The notes: generated by a model from the sequence alone, not told the origin. A DNA stretch of 64,000 bases from an uncultured Burkholderiales bacterium (GCA_903870145.1 CAIQBO010000056.1:34816-98815), one strand, 5' to 3'. Positions 32,743 through 43,374 are shown, counted from the first letter of the stretch. A program made the numbers and translations.

Positions 32743-33677
32743 TGGCCTCGAGCGCCCAAACTTTGCCAGTTCGGCATTATTTGCAATTCACCGATTTGAG
32801 TGCTGCGGAATACGCTCACGTGTTCCAGCGCGCTGCGTTCATCAAAGCCAAATTCAAAGCCTACGAAAAATTCCAACCACTGGCGGACCGCAGCTTGGCC
32901 ATGATTTTTGAAAAAGCCTCCACCCGCACACGGGTGAGCTTTGAAGCCGGCATGTACCAAATGGGTGGCTCGGTGGTGCACCTGACCACGGGCGACAGCC
33001 ATATGGGCCGTGCCGAGCCGATCGAAGACAGCGCCCGCGTGATCAGCCGCATGGTGGACTTGGTCATGATCCGCACTTACGGCCAAGACAAGATTGAAAA
33101 ATTTGCCGCCCACTCCCGGGTGCCTGTGATCAACGGCCTGACCAACGAATTTCACCCCTGCCAAATTTTGGCCGACATCTTCACCTACATCGAGCACCGC
33201 GGCTCGATCCAAGGCAAAACTGTCGCCTGGGTGGGTGATGGCAACAACATGGCCAACTCGTGGCTTCAAGCAGCCGATTTACTGGGCTTCAAAGTGCACT
33301 TGAGCACGCCCAGCGGCTACGAGGTTGACCCCGCCGTGGTCGGCGTTCGAAGCGCCGCCAGCACCCAATTCTTCAAGGACCCCATGGCCGCTTGTGAAGG
33401 CGCAGACTTGGTCACCACCGATGTTTGGACCAGCATGGGCTATGAAGCGGAAAACGAAGCACGCAAAAAAGCTTTTGCCGATTGGTGCGTTGACAAAGAA
33501 ATGATGCAAGCGGCCAAACCCGATGCTTTGTTCATGCACTGCCTGCCAGCACATCGCGGTGAAGAGGTCAGTGCTGAGGTGATCGACGGCCCTCAATCCG
33601 TGGTTTGGGACGAAGCAGAAAACCGCATGCACGCACAAAAAGCCTTGATGGAGTTTTTGCTGCTCGGTCGAGTTTGA
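32742..33677 (+). CDS. argF: Ornithine carbamoyltransferase
   Basis: Makes citrulline from ornithine and carbamoyl phosphate. The 311-aa protein has the carbamoyl-phosphate site EKASTRTRVSFEAGM, the HPCQILAD motif and the ornithine-binding FMHCLPAHRGEEV. Overlap of one base with argD (TGATG) indicates coupled translation. The pair supplies two consecutive-branch steps of arginine synthesis. Confidence 0.96.
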   Translation: MASSAQTLPVRHYLQFTDLSAAEYAHVFQRAAFIKAKFKAYEKFQPLADRSLAMIFEKASTRTRVSFEAGMYQMGGSVVHLTTGDSHMGRAEPIEDSARVISRMVDLVMIRTYGQDKIEKFAAHSRVPVINGLTNEFHPCQILADIFTYIEHRGSIQGKTVAWVGDGNNMANSWLQAADLLGFKVHLSTPSGYEVDPAVVGVRSAASTQFFKDPMAACEGADLVTTDVWTSMGYEAENEARKKAFADWCVDKEMMQAAKPDALFMHCLPAHRGEEVSAEVIDGPQSVVWDEAENRMHAQKALMEFLLLGRV

Positions 33678-33771
33678 GCATTCAGGGCAAGGCCAGAGCT
33701 TTCAAGTTTTTTTGAGTTTGTTGGAAATAACCGACACCACAAATTTTCAAGGGTGCTAACTTTGCGCCTTC

Positions 33772-34401
33772 ATGAAAAAAATCTGGGACATCTCCCCCTG
33801 CGTTGATTCAACTTCCCCGGTCTTCCCGGGGGATACGCCCTACCAGCAGCAATGGTCGGCTCAGTGGAGCGAGCAGTGCCCCGTCAATGTGAGCGCCATC
33901 TCGCTGTCGCCCCATGTCGGCGCTCACGCCGATGCGCCGCTGCACTACAGCCCGCAAGGTCAAAGCATTGGACAAGTCGACTTGGCGCCCTACCTTGGAC
34001 CTTGCCGCGTGGTGCATTGCGCATTGGGGCTGGCCTGCGTGAAGTGGCAAGACATTGCACACGCCATCACGCAGGACTTGCCGCCTCGCCTTTTGCTGCG
34101 CACTTACGCGGCGCAACCCCGCTTGAAATTCGACACGCAGTTGCCAGCCATTGCGCCCGATGTCTTGAATCGATTGGCCGATATGGGTTTGCTGTTGATC
34201 GGCACCGACAGCGCCAGCATCGACCCGGCTGAGAGTCAAACATTGCCTTCCCACCAAGTGCTGCGCCTGCGCAATCTGCGGGTCTTGGAAAATTTGCTGC
34301 TGGACGCCGTGCCAGCGGGCGACTATGAACTCATTGCACTGCCATTGAAATTGGCACAGGCCGATGCCAGTCCTGTGCGCGCCATTCTCAGGGAACTTTG
34401 A
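33772..34401 (+). CDS. kynB: Kynurenine formamidase
   Basis: Hydrolyses N-formylkynurenine to kynurenine. The 209-aa cyclase-family protein has the metal-binding motif HVGAHADAPLHY (HxGxHxDxP) near residue 44 and the start IWDISPCVDSTSPVFPGDTP. First of three kyn genes on one strand (spacings 9 bases each). No Lrp-type KynR regulator is adjacent. Confidence 0.95.
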   Translation: MKKIWDISPCVDSTSPVFPGDTPYQQQWSAQWSEQCPVNVSAISLSPHVGAHADAPLHYSPQGQSIGQVDLAPYLGPCRVVHCALGLACVKWQDIAHAITQDLPPRLLLRTYAAQPRLKFDTQLPAIAPDVLNRLADMGLLLIGTDSASIDPAESQTLPSHQVLRLRNLRVLENLLLDAVPAGDYELIALPLKLAQADASPVRAILREL

Positions 34402-34410
34402 AATCAACCT

Positions 34411-35685
34411 ATGATCACTTTGCAAGACTGCCAACAACAAGACCTGCAAGACCCCTTGGGCAGCTTGCGAGATCTGTTTGACATCCCAGAGGCACTGGTT
34501 TATCTGGACGGCAATTCCCTGGGCGCTTTGCCGCGCAGCACCGCAACGCGCATCGCCCGCACCGTTCAGCACGAGTGGGGCCAAGGCCTGATACGAAGCT
34601 GGAATCAAGCCGGCTGGTTCGATTTGCCGCACAAGGTGGGGGACAAAATTGCGCAGCTGATCGGCGCTGCTTCGGGCGAGGTGGTGGCTGCGGACAGCAC
34701 CTCGATCAACCTGTACAAAGTCTTGAGTGCCGCATTGAACATGGCTGGGCAAGACCACCCCACGCGGCGCATCGTTCTGAGTGAACGCAGCAATTTCCCG
34801 ACTGATCTGTACATCGCCGAATCTTTGTGCAAAGAGCGCGGCATGCGCTTGCAACTGGTTGAACCCGAGGACCTGCTTGGCGCATTGAACTCTGACATCG
34901 CAGTGCTGATGCTCACCCATGTGAATTACCGAACCGGGGCTATGCATGACATGCAAGCCTTCAACGTACAAGCCAAGTCACATGGCGCATTGACCATTTG
35001 GGATTTGGCACACAGCGCAGGTGCGGTACCGCTTGAGCTCAAAACTGCGCAAGCGGATTTTGCCGTGGGGTGCGGCTACAAATACCTGAACGGCGGACCA
35101 GGTGCGCCGGCCTTTGTCTGGGTCAACCCCTTGCACACCGATCGTTTTTGGCAGCCTTTGTCGGGTTGGTGGGGGCATGCAACGCCCTTCGAGTTCACGC
35201 CAGACTACAGGCCAGCAGCTGGCATCACGCGCTACCAATGCGGCACCCAAGCCATGCTCAGCTTGGTGGGACTGGACTGCGGGGTTGACACCTTGCTCGC
35301 GGCCCAGGCCTTAGGCGGCATGAACGCTTTGCGAAAAAAATCATTGGCCTTGAGCGATTTGTTCATCGCATTGGTTGAACAAAATTGTCAGGGCCATGGC
35401 TTGCGCTGCGTCACGCCGCTTGAACATTCCTCGCGCGGCTCTCAGGTATGCCTCGCACGCGATGAAGGTGCTTATGCCATTGTGCAAGCCTTGATTGCTC
35501 GCCAAGTCATAGGTGACTTCAGGGCGGGTGATGGTGGCACCCACCCTGACATCTTGCGCTTTGGTTTAACGCCTTTGTATGTTGGCTTTGTCGATGTTTG
35601 GAATGCTGTGGACCAGTTGCGGCAAGTGCTTCAAAGCGGTGAATGGCAAGAGCCTCAATTCAATCAAATTCAAATTGTCACTTGA
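34411..35685 (+). CDS. kynU: Kynureninase
   Basis: PLP enzyme cleaving kynurenine to anthranilate and alanine. The 424-aa protein contains YLDGNSLGALPR, the PLP-pocket segment IWDLAHSAGAVPLEL, and the Schiff-base Lys in VGCGYKYLNGGPGAPAF. Middle gene of kynB-kynU-kynA. Confidence 0.96.
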   Translation: MITLQDCQQQDLQDPLGSLRDLFDIPEALVYLDGNSLGALPRSTATRIARTVQHEWGQGLIRSWNQAGWFDLPHKVGDKIAQLIGAASGEVVAADSTSINLYKVLSAALNMAGQDHPTRRIVLSERSNFPTDLYIAESLCKERGMRLQLVEPEDLLGALNSDIAVLMLTHVNYRTGAMHDMQAFNVQAKSHGALTIWDLAHSAGAVPLELKTAQADFAVGCGYKYLNGGPGAPAFVWVNPLHTDRFWQPLSGWWGHATPFEFTPDYRPAAGITRYQCGTQAMLSLVGLDCGVDTLLAAQALGGMNALRKKSLALSDLFIALVEQNCQGHGLRCVTPLEHSSRGSQVCLARDEGAYAIVQALIARQVIGDFRAGDGGTHPDILRFGLTPLYVGFVDVWNAVDQLRQVLQSGEWQEPQFNQIQIVT

Positions 35686-35694
35686 AGGATCCAC

Positions 35695-36576
35695 ATGACG
35701 GGCTGCCCCTTTCAATCCGAGTCTGGTCAAGCCGAAGTTGACTCAACGGCCACTGCGCAAGTCCAAGGCGTTGCCCTGCTGGACTTCAGCCAGCGCATGA
35801 GCTATGGCGACTATTTGCATCTGGATGAGATATTGAACGCACAGCACCCTCGCTCGCCTGATCACAATGAAATGCTATTCATCGTGCAACACCAAACCAG
35901 CGAGTTGTGGATGAAATTGATGCTGCACGAGTTGCAAGCGGCGATGAGCTGCATGGCGCAAGACGATTTACCCAGCGCCTTCAAGATGCTGGCGCGTGTG
36001 AGTCAAATCATGGCGCAACTGGTGCATGCTTGGGACGTTTTAGCCACCATGACACCGCCTGAGTACAGTGCCATTCGGCCCTTCCTGGCCCAAAGCAGTG
36101 GCTTTCAAAGTTACCAATACCGTTGCATCGAATTTGCGTTGGGCAATAAAAATGCAGCGCAATTAAAACCCCATGCACACCGCCCTGATTTATTGGCCAG
36201 CGTGACCGCAGCATGGCAAGCACCTTCGCTCTACGATCAAGCCTTGCGCTTACTGGCCAGGCGCGGCCTCAACATACCCGCCACGCACACACAGCGCAAT
36301 TGGCAACTGCCTTACCAAGCCAGCGAAGCTGTCGAACAAGCTTGGTTGCATGTTTACAGAAACACAAAAGCCCATTGGGATCTGTACCAATTGGGCGAAG
36401 AGTTGACCGATTTGGAAGATGCTTTCAGGCTTTGGCGTTTTCGGCATCTCACAACAGTGGAGCGCGTGATTGGATTTAAAAAAGGGACGGGCGGCACGGG
36501 CGGTGTGAGTTATTTGCGCAAAATGCTCGACGTGGTTTTATTCCCAGAAATCTGGACTTTGCGAACCCACTTATGA
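35695..36576 (+). CDS. kynA: Tryptophan 2,3-dioxygenase
   Basis: Haem enzyme opening the tryptophan indole ring to N-formylkynurenine. The 293-aa protein shows the family blocks [38 protein letters not shown] (distal His) and the C-terminal [20 protein letters not shown] with the proximal His. ATG at 35695 follows AAGGA. With kynB and kynU it turns tryptophan into anthranilate plus alanine. Confidence 0.96.
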   Translation: MTGCPFQSESGQAEVDSTATAQVQGVALLDFSQRMSYGDYLHLDEILNAQHPRSPDHNEMLFIVQHQTSELWMKLMLHELQAAMSCMAQDDLPSAFKMLARVSQIMAQLVHAWDVLATMTPPEYSAIRPFLAQSSGFQSYQYRCIEFALGNKNAAQLKPHAHRPDLLASVTAAWQAPSLYDQALRLLARRGLNIPATHTQRNWQLPYQASEAVEQAWLHVYRNTKAHWDLYQLGEELTDLEDAFRLWRFRHLTTVERVIGFKKGTGGTGGVSYLRKMLDVVLFPEIWTLRTHL

Positions 36577-36579
36577 GCT

Positions 36580-37767
36580 TCAAGGCCCCCCGTAAAGCCA
36601 AGGAACGTCCATCAAGCGCTCACCCATGAGGCGGATGGCCAAGTCGCGGCCCCAACCGATCAGACCCGAGGCGTGAAAAATCTGACCATTGCGAATTGAG
36701 CGCTGCTGAACCCTCGCATTGCGCTCCCACCTGTTTTTCGCATACAGGGCCCAGCGCTCTGGCACCTTCAGATCTGAACGAGCCCAGCACTGTGCCAATT
36801 GATCAGCGTCCTCCACGGCCATGCCTGCGCCTTGGGCCAAGAAGGGCCGCATGGGGTGCGCTGCGTCACCCAGCAAGGCAACGGGCCCTTGGGCCATTTC
36901 ATGTGCCCCTGCAAGGGGAGGTCGATCGCACAAAGGCCACAAACGCCAGGAAGGTGCCGCGTCCAAGACCGCCTCCAAGGCAGGGTGCAGCACAGCGCCC
37001 ATGGCACTGCGAAGATCAGCCGCATGGGCGCCGTGGTCCCATTGGGGCGCTTGCGCAGGCGCCAAGCCAGGAACAATCACCACCAAGTTGAGCAACTCAC
37101 CCCGTCGCACTGGATATTGCACCGCATGCATGCGGGAGCCAAGCCACACCGTGACGTCTTGACTGCGCAGATGCACCGGCAAATTTTTTTGTGCAATCAT
37201 CGTGCGGTAAGCCAACAAACCGCTCTTGCGGGGGGCTATGTCACCCAGCAAATATTGCCGCGCCACGCTCCATAAACCATCGGCACCCACCATGGCTTGA
37301 GCAAGAAAGGCTTGGCCCGATTGCGTATGAACTTCAACCCCATCTTGACTGGACATGAGTCGAATCAAATTTTGATTCAAATGCAATTCAACTCGGCCTG
37401 TATCGATCACCGATTGCAAAAGCAATTGATGCAAATCAGCCCGGGCTATGCTGGCGTAAGGCGCACCGTAGCGCAAAGTAGTTCGACTGCCAAAGGGCAA
37501 GCTGCCCAAGGTTTGCCCCGACTTGGCTTGACGCACCTGCAGCGAGTCGGGGAATGAGGCCAAGCTGCGCAATGCATCGTCCAAGCCCCAAGAGAACAAA
37601 GTTCGCGTCACGTTCGGCCCGATTTGTATGCCTGCGCCAAATTCTTGAAATGCTTCTGCGCGCTCTAGCAGGGTCACATCAACGCCTTGGCGAGCCAAGG
37701 CCAAGGCGGCGGCCAAGCCGCCAATCCCACCTCCGGCAATGAGAATTTCTTTTTTCACAACCTGCAT
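36580..37767 (-). CDS. FAD-dependent monooxygenase (salicylate/3-hydroxybenzoate hydroxylase-like)
   Basis: Class A flavoprotein hydroxylase of 395 aa. The Rossmann motif ILIAGGGIGGLAAALALAR is at the N-terminus; a DG-type motif is in MVGADGLWSVAR near residue 165; the FAD/ribityl motif is GDAAHPMRPFLAQGAGMAVEDA near residue 295 (quoted here in part: GDAAHPM and GAGMAVEDA). The substrate is not readable. Its stop lies 3 bases from that of kynA, so a role in hydroxylating an aromatic product such as anthranilate is possible but speculative. Confidence 0.85.
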   Translation of the reverse strand: MQVVKKEILIAGGGIGGLAAALALARQGVDVTLLERAEAFQEFGAGIQIGPNVTRTLFSWGLDDALRSLASFPDSLQVRQAKSGQTLGSLPFGSRTTLRYGAPYASIARADLHQLLLQSVIDTGRVELHLNQNLIRLMSSQDGVEVHTQSGQAFLAQAMVGADGLWSVARQYLLGDIAPRKSGLLAYRTMIAQKNLPVHLRSQDVTVWLGSRMHAVQYPVRRGELLNLVVIVPGLAPAQAPQWDHGAHAADLRSAMGAVLHPALEAVLDAAPSWRLWPLCDRPPLAGAHEMAQGPVALLGDAAHPMRPFLAQGAGMAVEDADQLAQCWARSDLKVPERWALYAKNRWERNARVQQRSIRNGQIFHASGLIGWGRDLAIRLMGERLMDVPWLYGGP

Positions 37768-37813
37768 TGTGCAACCTCAAAGGGACTTTTTGAAAAAATT
37801 GGAAAATCTGCAC

Positions 37814-39181
37814 ATGACAAACCTCAAAGCTCCCGAACTTTTACTGCCAGCCGGCTCTTTGCCCAAAATGCGCGCTGCCTTTGATTTTGGCGCGGATGCC
37901 ATCTACGCGGGCCAGCCCCGCTACAGTCTTCGCGCTCGCAACAATGAATTTAAATTAGAGCAAATTGACCAAGGCATAAAGGAGGCCCATTCACGCGGGA
38001 AAAAATTCTTCGTCACCAGCAATTTATTGCCCCACAACGACAAGGTCCGGACTTACCTGCGCGACATTGAGCCCGTCATCGCAATGCAACCAGATGCCTT
38101 GATCATGGCCGATCCAGGCCTGATCATGATGGTTCGCGAAAAATGGCCGCAGGTTTCCATTCACTTGTCTGTGCAAGCCAACACCGTGAATTGGGCTGCG
38201 GTCAAATTTTGGCAAAAGCAAGGCATCACTCGGATCATTTTGTCGCGGGAATTGAGCCTAGATGAAATCGAAAAAATTCGCCAAGAATGCCCTGACATGG
38301 AGCTTGAAGTTTTCGTGCACGGCGCTTTGTGCATTGCTTACTCAGGCCGCTGCTTGCTCTCGGGGTACTTCAACCGGCGCGACCCCAACCAAGGCACCTG
38401 CACCAATGCCTGCCGCTGGAGCTACAGCAGCACAGAGGGCACCGATGACACCGACAGCGGCGAAGTGCTTGCCAGCACATTGCAAGCGGATTTCAATTTT
38501 GAGCATGAACAAGCGTTGGCAGAAAAAAAATTCGCCGCTTGCGGCGGCAGTCCACGCCACCCCCAAGCAGACAAAGTTTATTTGATCGAAGAGGCTGGCA
38601 GACCCGGCCAGCACATGCCTATCATGGAAGATGCGCACGGCACCTACATCATGAACAGCAAGGATTTGCGAGCTGTCGAGTTGATCGAACGCCTGGTCCG
38701 CATTGGCGTGGACTCCTTGAAAATTGAAGGTCGGACCAAAAGTCTTTACTACGTGTCAAGAACGGCGCAGGTCTATCGCCAAGCGATTGACGATGCTGTG
38801 GCGGCTCGCCCTTTCAACCCAGACTTGATCAGCCAGCTCGATGGTTTGGCCCACCGCGGTTACACCAGCGGATTCTTGGAGCGCCGTCCTGCACAGGACT
38901 ACCAAAATTACGAAACGGGCCACTCTGTGGGCCACCGCAGCCAATTTGTGGGTGAAGTTCGTGCAGTGCAGGATGGCTGGGCCGAGGTGGAGACCAAAAA
39001 TAAATTCTCAGTGGGCGACACGTTGGAAGTGATCCACCCCAGCGGCAACCGCAAGCTGAAGTTGGATCAAATGAAAAATGAAAATGGCCAAACCATCACG
39101 GTGGCCCCAGGCAGCCCCTTGAAGGTTTGGATTCCTCTGCAAGGCCCCGTGGAAGGGGCCTTGCTTGCACGGATGTTCTAA
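37814..39181 (+). CDS. yegQ: U32-family tRNA hydroxylation protein (YegQ/TrhP)
   Basis: Prephenate-dependent factor for 5-hydroxyuridine in tRNA anticodons. The 455-aa protein opens ELLLPAGSLPKMRAAFDFGA and carries the U32 signature EVFVHGALCIAYSGRCLLS with following cysteines in GTCTNACRW that may hold a metal cluster. The C-terminal beta domain (VGEVRAVQDGWAEVETKNKF) is complete. ATG at 37814 matches the usual N-terminus; the ORF could extend upstream only by overlapping the divergent monooxygenase. Confidence 0.92.
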   Translation: MTNLKAPELLLPAGSLPKMRAAFDFGADAIYAGQPRYSLRARNNEFKLEQIDQGIKEAHSRGKKFFVTSNLLPHNDKVRTYLRDIEPVIAMQPDALIMADPGLIMMVREKWPQVSIHLSVQANTVNWAAVKFWQKQGITRIILSRELSLDEIEKIRQECPDMELEVFVHGALCIAYSGRCLLSGYFNRRDPNQGTCTNACRWSYSSTEGTDDTDSGEVLASTLQADFNFEHEQALAEKKFAACGGSPRHPQADKVYLIEEAGRPGQHMPIMEDAHGTYIMNSKDLRAVELIERLVRIGVDSLKIEGRTKSLYYVSRTAQVYRQAIDDAVAARPFNPDLISQLDGLAHRGYTSGFLERRPAQDYQNYETGHSVGHRSQFVGEVRAVQDGWAEVETKNKFSVGDTLEVIHPSGNRKLKLDQMKNENGQTITVAPGSPLKVWIPLQGPVEGALLARMF

Positions 39182-39201
39182 GCGCTCAAGGCCATCAACA
39201 A

Positions 39202-41793
39202 TCAGGCCGTCACGCCTTTGGCAACTTCTGCGTACTCTTCGATCTTGTCAAAGTTCAAATACTTGTAGATCTGCGTGCCGTCTTTGTTGATCTCGGTCAT
39301 GTCGGCCGCGTATTCGGCCACGGTCGGAATACGGCCCAGCTTGGAGCAGATCGCGGCCAACTCGGCTGAGGCCAAATACACATTGGTATTTTTACCCAAA
39401 CGGTTGGGGAAATTGCGCGTGGAAGTCGAAACCACAGTGGCACCTTCGCGCACTTGCGCTTGGTTGCCCATGCACAAAGAGCAGCCGGGCATTTCAGTGC
39501 GCGCGCCAGCTGCGCCAAACACGCCGTAGTGGCCTTCTTTGGTCAACTCTGCCGCGTCCATTTTGGTCGGCGGTGCCACCCACAATTTAACGGGAATGTC
39601 CCGCTTGCCTTCAAGCAATTTCGAAGCTGCACGGAAATGTCCAATATTCGTCATGCAAGAGCCGATGAACACTTCATCGATTTTTTGACCCGAAACTTGG
39701 GACAACAATTTGGCATCATCGGGGTCATTGGGGCAGCACATGACGGGCTCTTTCAACTGACTCATGTCGATTTCAAGCACGTGGGCATATTCCGCGTTGC
39801 TGTCGGCTTGCAGCAACTCCGAGTTGGCCAACCAAGCCTCAACGGCCTTGATGCGACGCTCCAAAGCGCGTTTGTCTTTGTAACCCTGGGCAATCATGTT
39901 TTTCATCAAAACAATGTTGCTGTTCAAATACTCCTTGACGGGGCCAGGGTTGAGCTTGACGGTGCAACCTGCAGCCGAGCGTTCGGCAGACGCATCGGAC
40001 AACTCAAAGGCTTGCTCCACTTTCAAATCTGGCAAGCCCTCAATTTCCAAAATGCGGCCGGAAAACTCATTGATCTTGCCGGACTTGGCCACGGTGAGTA
40101 GCCCCGCTTGAATGGCGTAGTAAGGAATGGAATGGACCAAATCACGCAAGGTGATGCCGGGCTGCATCTGTCCTTTGAAACGCACCAGCACTGATTCGGG
40201 CATGTCCAAAGGCATCACGCCTGTGGCAGCGCCAAAGGCCACCAAACCTGAGCCCGCTGGGAAAGAAATGCCAATCGGAAAACGTGTGTGCGAGTCGCCG
40301 CCTGTGCCCACGGTGTCGGGGAGCAACAAACGGTTGAGCCAGCTGTGAATCACCCCGTCGCCAGGGCGCAGCGACACCCCACCGCGGTTGCTGATGAAGG
40401 CTGGCAATTCGCGATGTGTTTTGACGTCAACGGGCTTGGGGTAAGCGGCCGTATGGCAGAAAGATTGCATCACCATGTCGGCGCTGAAACCCAGGCAGGC
40501 CAAGTCTTTCAACTCGTCGCGGGTCATGGTGCCAGTGGTGTCTTGCGAGCCCACTGTGGTCATCTTAGGCTCACAATAAGTGCCGGGGCGAACGCCCTGG
40601 CCTTCAGGCAAACCGCAAGCGCGGCCCACCATTTTTTGCGCCAACGTGAAGCCGGCTTTTGTAGCGTGCGGCACTTTGGGCAAACGGAACAAGGTGGAAA
40701 CTGGCAAACCTAGAAATTCGCGCGCCTTGGCTGTCAAGGATCGGCCAATGATCAAGTTGATACGGCCACCTGCGCGCACTTCGTCAAACAAAACTTCATT
40801 GCGCAGCACAAACTTTTCGATAAGTTGGCCATTTTTTTCAATCTTGCCATCGTAGGGCCAAACATCAATCACGTCGCCCATGTTGAATTTCGAAACATCC
40901 ACTTCAATGGGCAAAGCGCCTGAGTCTTCTTGCGTATTGAAGAAGATAGGCGCGATTTTCCCGCCCAGCGTCAAGCCACCAAAACGTTTGTTGGGAACAA
41001 AGGGAATGTCCTCGCCAAAGCCCCAAACGATGCTGTTGGTGGCCGACTTGCGTGAAGAACCCGTACCCACCACATCGCCTACATAGGCCACCAAATTACC
41101 TTTTTTCTTGAGCTCTTCAATGAAGGCCATGGGGCCGCGCTTGCCATCTTCTTCGGGCTTGAATGCCGCGTCAGCGCGGGTGTTTTTCAACATCGCCAAG
41201 TAGTGCAACGGAATGTCAGGACGGCTCCAGGCATCGGGTGCTGGCGACAAATCGTCGGTGTTGGTTTCACCGGGTACTTTGAAAACCGTCACGGTGATTT
41301 TTTTCGCCACTTCGGGGCGTACGCTGAACCACTCTGCCTCGGCCCAGCTTTTCATCACGGCACTGGCGTGCGCATTGCCGGCATTGACCTTTTCCGCGAC
41401 GTCGTGGAAAAAATCAAACATCAACAAAGTCTTTTTCAAACCCTGTGCAGCCACGCTGGCAAGCTCAGCATCGTCGAGCAAATCGATCAACGGCTTGACG
41501 TTGTAGCCACCTACCATGGTGCCTAGCAATTCAGTGGCTTTGGCTTTGGAGATCAGCGCAACTGCCAAATCACCATGCGCCACTGCGGCCAAAAAGGAAG
41601 CTTTGACTTTGGCCGCATCGTCCACACCGGGGGGCACGCGGTGCGTCAGCAAATCCAGTAAAAAGGCGTCCTCGCCTTGCGGGGGGGCTTTGATCAATTC
41701 GATCAAATCCGCCGTTTGCTGCGCGTCCAAGGGCAGCGCTGGAATGCCCATTGCAGCGCGTTGTGCGGCGTGTTCACGGTAAGCTTTCAACAT
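39202..41793 (-). CDS. acnB: Aconitate hydratase B
   Basis: Bifunctional aconitase/2-methylisocitrate dehydratase, 863 aa, with the AcnB order: N-terminal HEAT-like and swivel domains, then the catalytic core. Cluster ligands are in [11 protein letters not shown] and PGCSLCMGN near the C-terminus; the swivel motif GTGSSRKSA is at about residue 245. ATG at 41793 has AGGAG upstream. It ends the minus-strand TCA unit mdh-citE-like-secreted protein-acnB. Confidence 0.97.
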   Translation of the reverse strand: MLKAYREHAAQRAAMGIPALPLDAQQTADLIELIKAPPQGEDAFLLDLLTHRVPPGVDDAAKVKASFLAAVAHGDLAVALISKAKATELLGTMVGGYNVKPLIDLLDDAELASVAAQGLKKTLLMFDFFHDVAEKVNAGNAHASAVMKSWAEAEWFSVRPEVAKKITVTVFKVPGETNTDDLSPAPDAWSRPDIPLHYLAMLKNTRADAAFKPEEDGKRGPMAFIEELKKKGNLVAYVGDVVGTGSSRKSATNSIVWGFGEDIPFVPNKRFGGLTLGGKIAPIFFNTQEDSGALPIEVDVSKFNMGDVIDVWPYDGKIEKNGQLIEKFVLRNEVLFDEVRAGGRINLIIGRSLTAKAREFLGLPVSTLFRLPKVPHATKAGFTLAQKMVGRACGLPEGQGVRPGTYCEPKMTTVGSQDTTGTMTRDELKDLACLGFSADMVMQSFCHTAAYPKPVDVKTHRELPAFISNRGGVSLRPGDGVIHSWLNRLLLPDTVGTGGDSHTRFPIGISFPAGSGLVAFGAATGVMPLDMPESVLVRFKGQMQPGITLRDLVHSIPYYAIQAGLLTVAKSGKINEFSGRILEIEGLPDLKVEQAFELSDASAERSAAGCTVKLNPGPVKEYLNSNIVLMKNMIAQGYKDKRALERRIKAVEAWLANSELLQADSNAEYAHVLEIDMSQLKEPVMCCPNDPDDAKLLSQVSGQKIDEVFIGSCMTNIGHFRAASKLLEGKRDIPVKLWVAPPTKMDAAELTKEGHYGVFGAAGARTEMPGCSLCMGNQAQVREGATVVSTSTRNFPNRLGKNTNVYLASAELAAICSKLGRIPTVAEYAADMTEINKDGTQIYKYLNFDKIEEYAEVAKGVTA

Positions 41794-41848
41794 GGTTTTC
41801 TCCTGTCTAACTAAGTCAATGGTAAAAATTGGAGTACTGATATTGGTT

Positions 41849-42391
41849 TCAGCGACGCACAGGCATGCTGGTATCAATCAGGGCTGGGGGTGGGTTGATT
41901 TTCATATCGTTGGCAACTGCCACTTGATCGGGGTGAGCGCATTCATCGGCCAAGCGTCGGCCATTTATTTGGTCCATCAACATGGACTTGTTGGACAACT
42001 GCAGCCACACCGCGCCAGCTTTGGCATCTTCCAATCGAATCGCACCGGTGCTGGTCGCCACGGGCCGCATGCGGTATTTGTAGCCCTTGCCTTGCAAGTT
42101 GAAATAGCCAGGCGCTGCAGCATCCGCACTCATGTTGACGCTGGCGCCTAATTCACAGGGCAATTGGCCGATATGCACGCGCTGAGCAATGCTCAACTCA
42201 TGCGAATCCAAGGGGGGCTCAGATTCTGATGCTTTTTTGACGGCTTGCTTCGTGGACTTGGCTGCAGCAGGCTTGGATTTGGCTTGCGCTGGCGATGGGG
42301 CTGGTGTTTGCGCCACAGCCCCCTGCAATGTGAAAACCGCCCCCCAAAGCAGGCCAGCCAGATACCTGCAGCATTTTGAAAAAGTTGTCAT
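41849..42391 (-). CDS. Secreted protein of unknown function in the TCA operon
   Basis: A 180-aa protein with a Sec signal peptide ([18 protein letters not shown], cleavage near residue 28), then an Ala/Lys/Pro-rich linker of about 45 residues, then a compact domain of about 105 residues containing [15 protein letters not shown] and a [14 protein letters not shown] block. I do not recognise the family by name. Its start overlaps the CitE-like stop by 4 bases (ATGA) and acnB follows 55 bases later, so it is co-expressed with aconitase. Confidence 0.75.
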   Translation of the reverse strand: MTTFSKCCRYLAGLLWGAVFTLQGAVAQTPAPSPAQAKSKPAAAKSTKQAVKKASESEPPLDSHELSIAQRVHIGQLPCELGASVNMSADAAAPGYFNLQGKGYKYRMRPVATSTGAIRLEDAKAGAVWLQLSNKSMLMDQINGRRLADECAHPDQVAVANDMKINPPPALIDTSMPVRR

Positions 42392-43374
42392 GGCAGTCCT
42401 TGGAAAAAAGTTTGCACAGAACTTGGCAATGGGCGCCCTGTTTGATGTGCTCGCTCTAGCACATGCCAAAAAAATCGGTAGCTGGCGCGGTCATGCAATT
42501 GGCCGGCGTGACTGACTGGTGCCCACTGCGCCGCTTGCGCTGCCACAATCAATTGGGCGGCTTGGTCAATCTCGCTGGCACTGGGCGCCAAGGCTTCAAG
42601 GATAGGTCTAATTTGACTCGGGTGAATGCTCCACATCCGCGTGTAGCCATACTCGCGCGAAGCTTTTTTTGCAGCAGATTGGATCGCCTGAGCATCTGAG
42701 AATTCTGTGACCACACAATGCGAGGGCACTTTGCCGTGGGCATGGCAAGCACTGGCAATTTCCAATTTGGCGCGGACCACCAAGGGGTGCGTGAATTGGC
42801 CGTGCACGCCCATGCCATTGGATGGAATGGCGCCCGCGTGAGCCGAGACAAAATCCATCAACCCAAAGCTGATGGACTGCACCCGCGGGTGCGCTGCAAT
42901 GTCAAATGCGCGGTGCACTGCAGCTGGCGACTCCAGCAAAACATGCAAAGGCAAATGCCCCGCCCCCGCATGGTTCAGTGCCTGAGCCGCAATCTCGAGA
43001 TCGCCCACAGTCTCAACTTTGGGCACCATCATGTGCGTTAAACGGCTGCCTGCCCGGCCCGCAACCCATGCCACATCCGATTCAAAACTGGGGTGGCCCA
43101 CGGGGTGAACGCGCACCGCCACTCTCGCTTGGGGCGCTGCAGCCAAAGCCAACTCTGTCACCAAAGCGGCGTGCTCAGCCTCACCCCCGACCGGCGCGCC
43201 GTCTTCACAGTCCAGCGTGACATCAAAAACACAGGTGCCAAATTCTTCGGTCATTTCGGCCTGCAGTTGCAGGCTTTTACGCATCCGGACTTCCACCCCG
43301 CTGTAATGGTCACACACCGGCAAACTCAGGCTCGCCGCTTGGGACCCCAACAGAATATCGCGCGGATGCTTCAC
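42388..43374 (-). CDS. HpcH/HpaI aldolase-citrate lyase family protein (CitE-like)
   Basis: TIM-barrel lyase of 328 aa. It has the CitE-like VTLDCEDGAPVGGEAEHA (acidic Mg site), RVHPVGHPSFESD, VPKVETVGDLE, SISFGLMDFV and the C-terminal MWSIHPSQIRPI. No CitD or CitF partner is present, so it is not classical citrate lyase; L-malyl-CoA/citramalyl-CoA lyase-like or related activity is plausible. Sixteen bases after mdh, so part of the TCA unit. Confidence 0.85.
   Translation of the reverse strand: MKHPRDILLGSQAASLSLPVCDHYSGVEVRMRKSLQLQAEMTEEFGTCVFDVTLDCEDGAPVGGEAEHAALVTELALAAAPQARVAVRVHPVGHPSFESDVAWVAGRAGSRLTHMMVPKVETVGDLEIAAQALNHAGAGHLPLHVLLESPAAVHRAFDIAAHPRVQSISFGLMDFVSAHAGAIPSNGMGVHGQFTHPLVVRAKLEIASACHAHGKVPSHCVVTEFSDAQAIQSAAKKASREYGYTRMWSIHPSQIRPILEALAPSASEIDQAAQLIVAAQAAQWAPVSHAGQLHDRASYRFFWHVLERAHQTGRPLPSSVQTFFQGLP

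Noticed and set aside
33808..34971. Open frame of about 390 codons on the minus strand opposite kynB-kynU
   Set aside because: It is antisense to two well-supported enzymes and spans their junction; Gln/His/Ala-rich composition is typical of a shadow frame.
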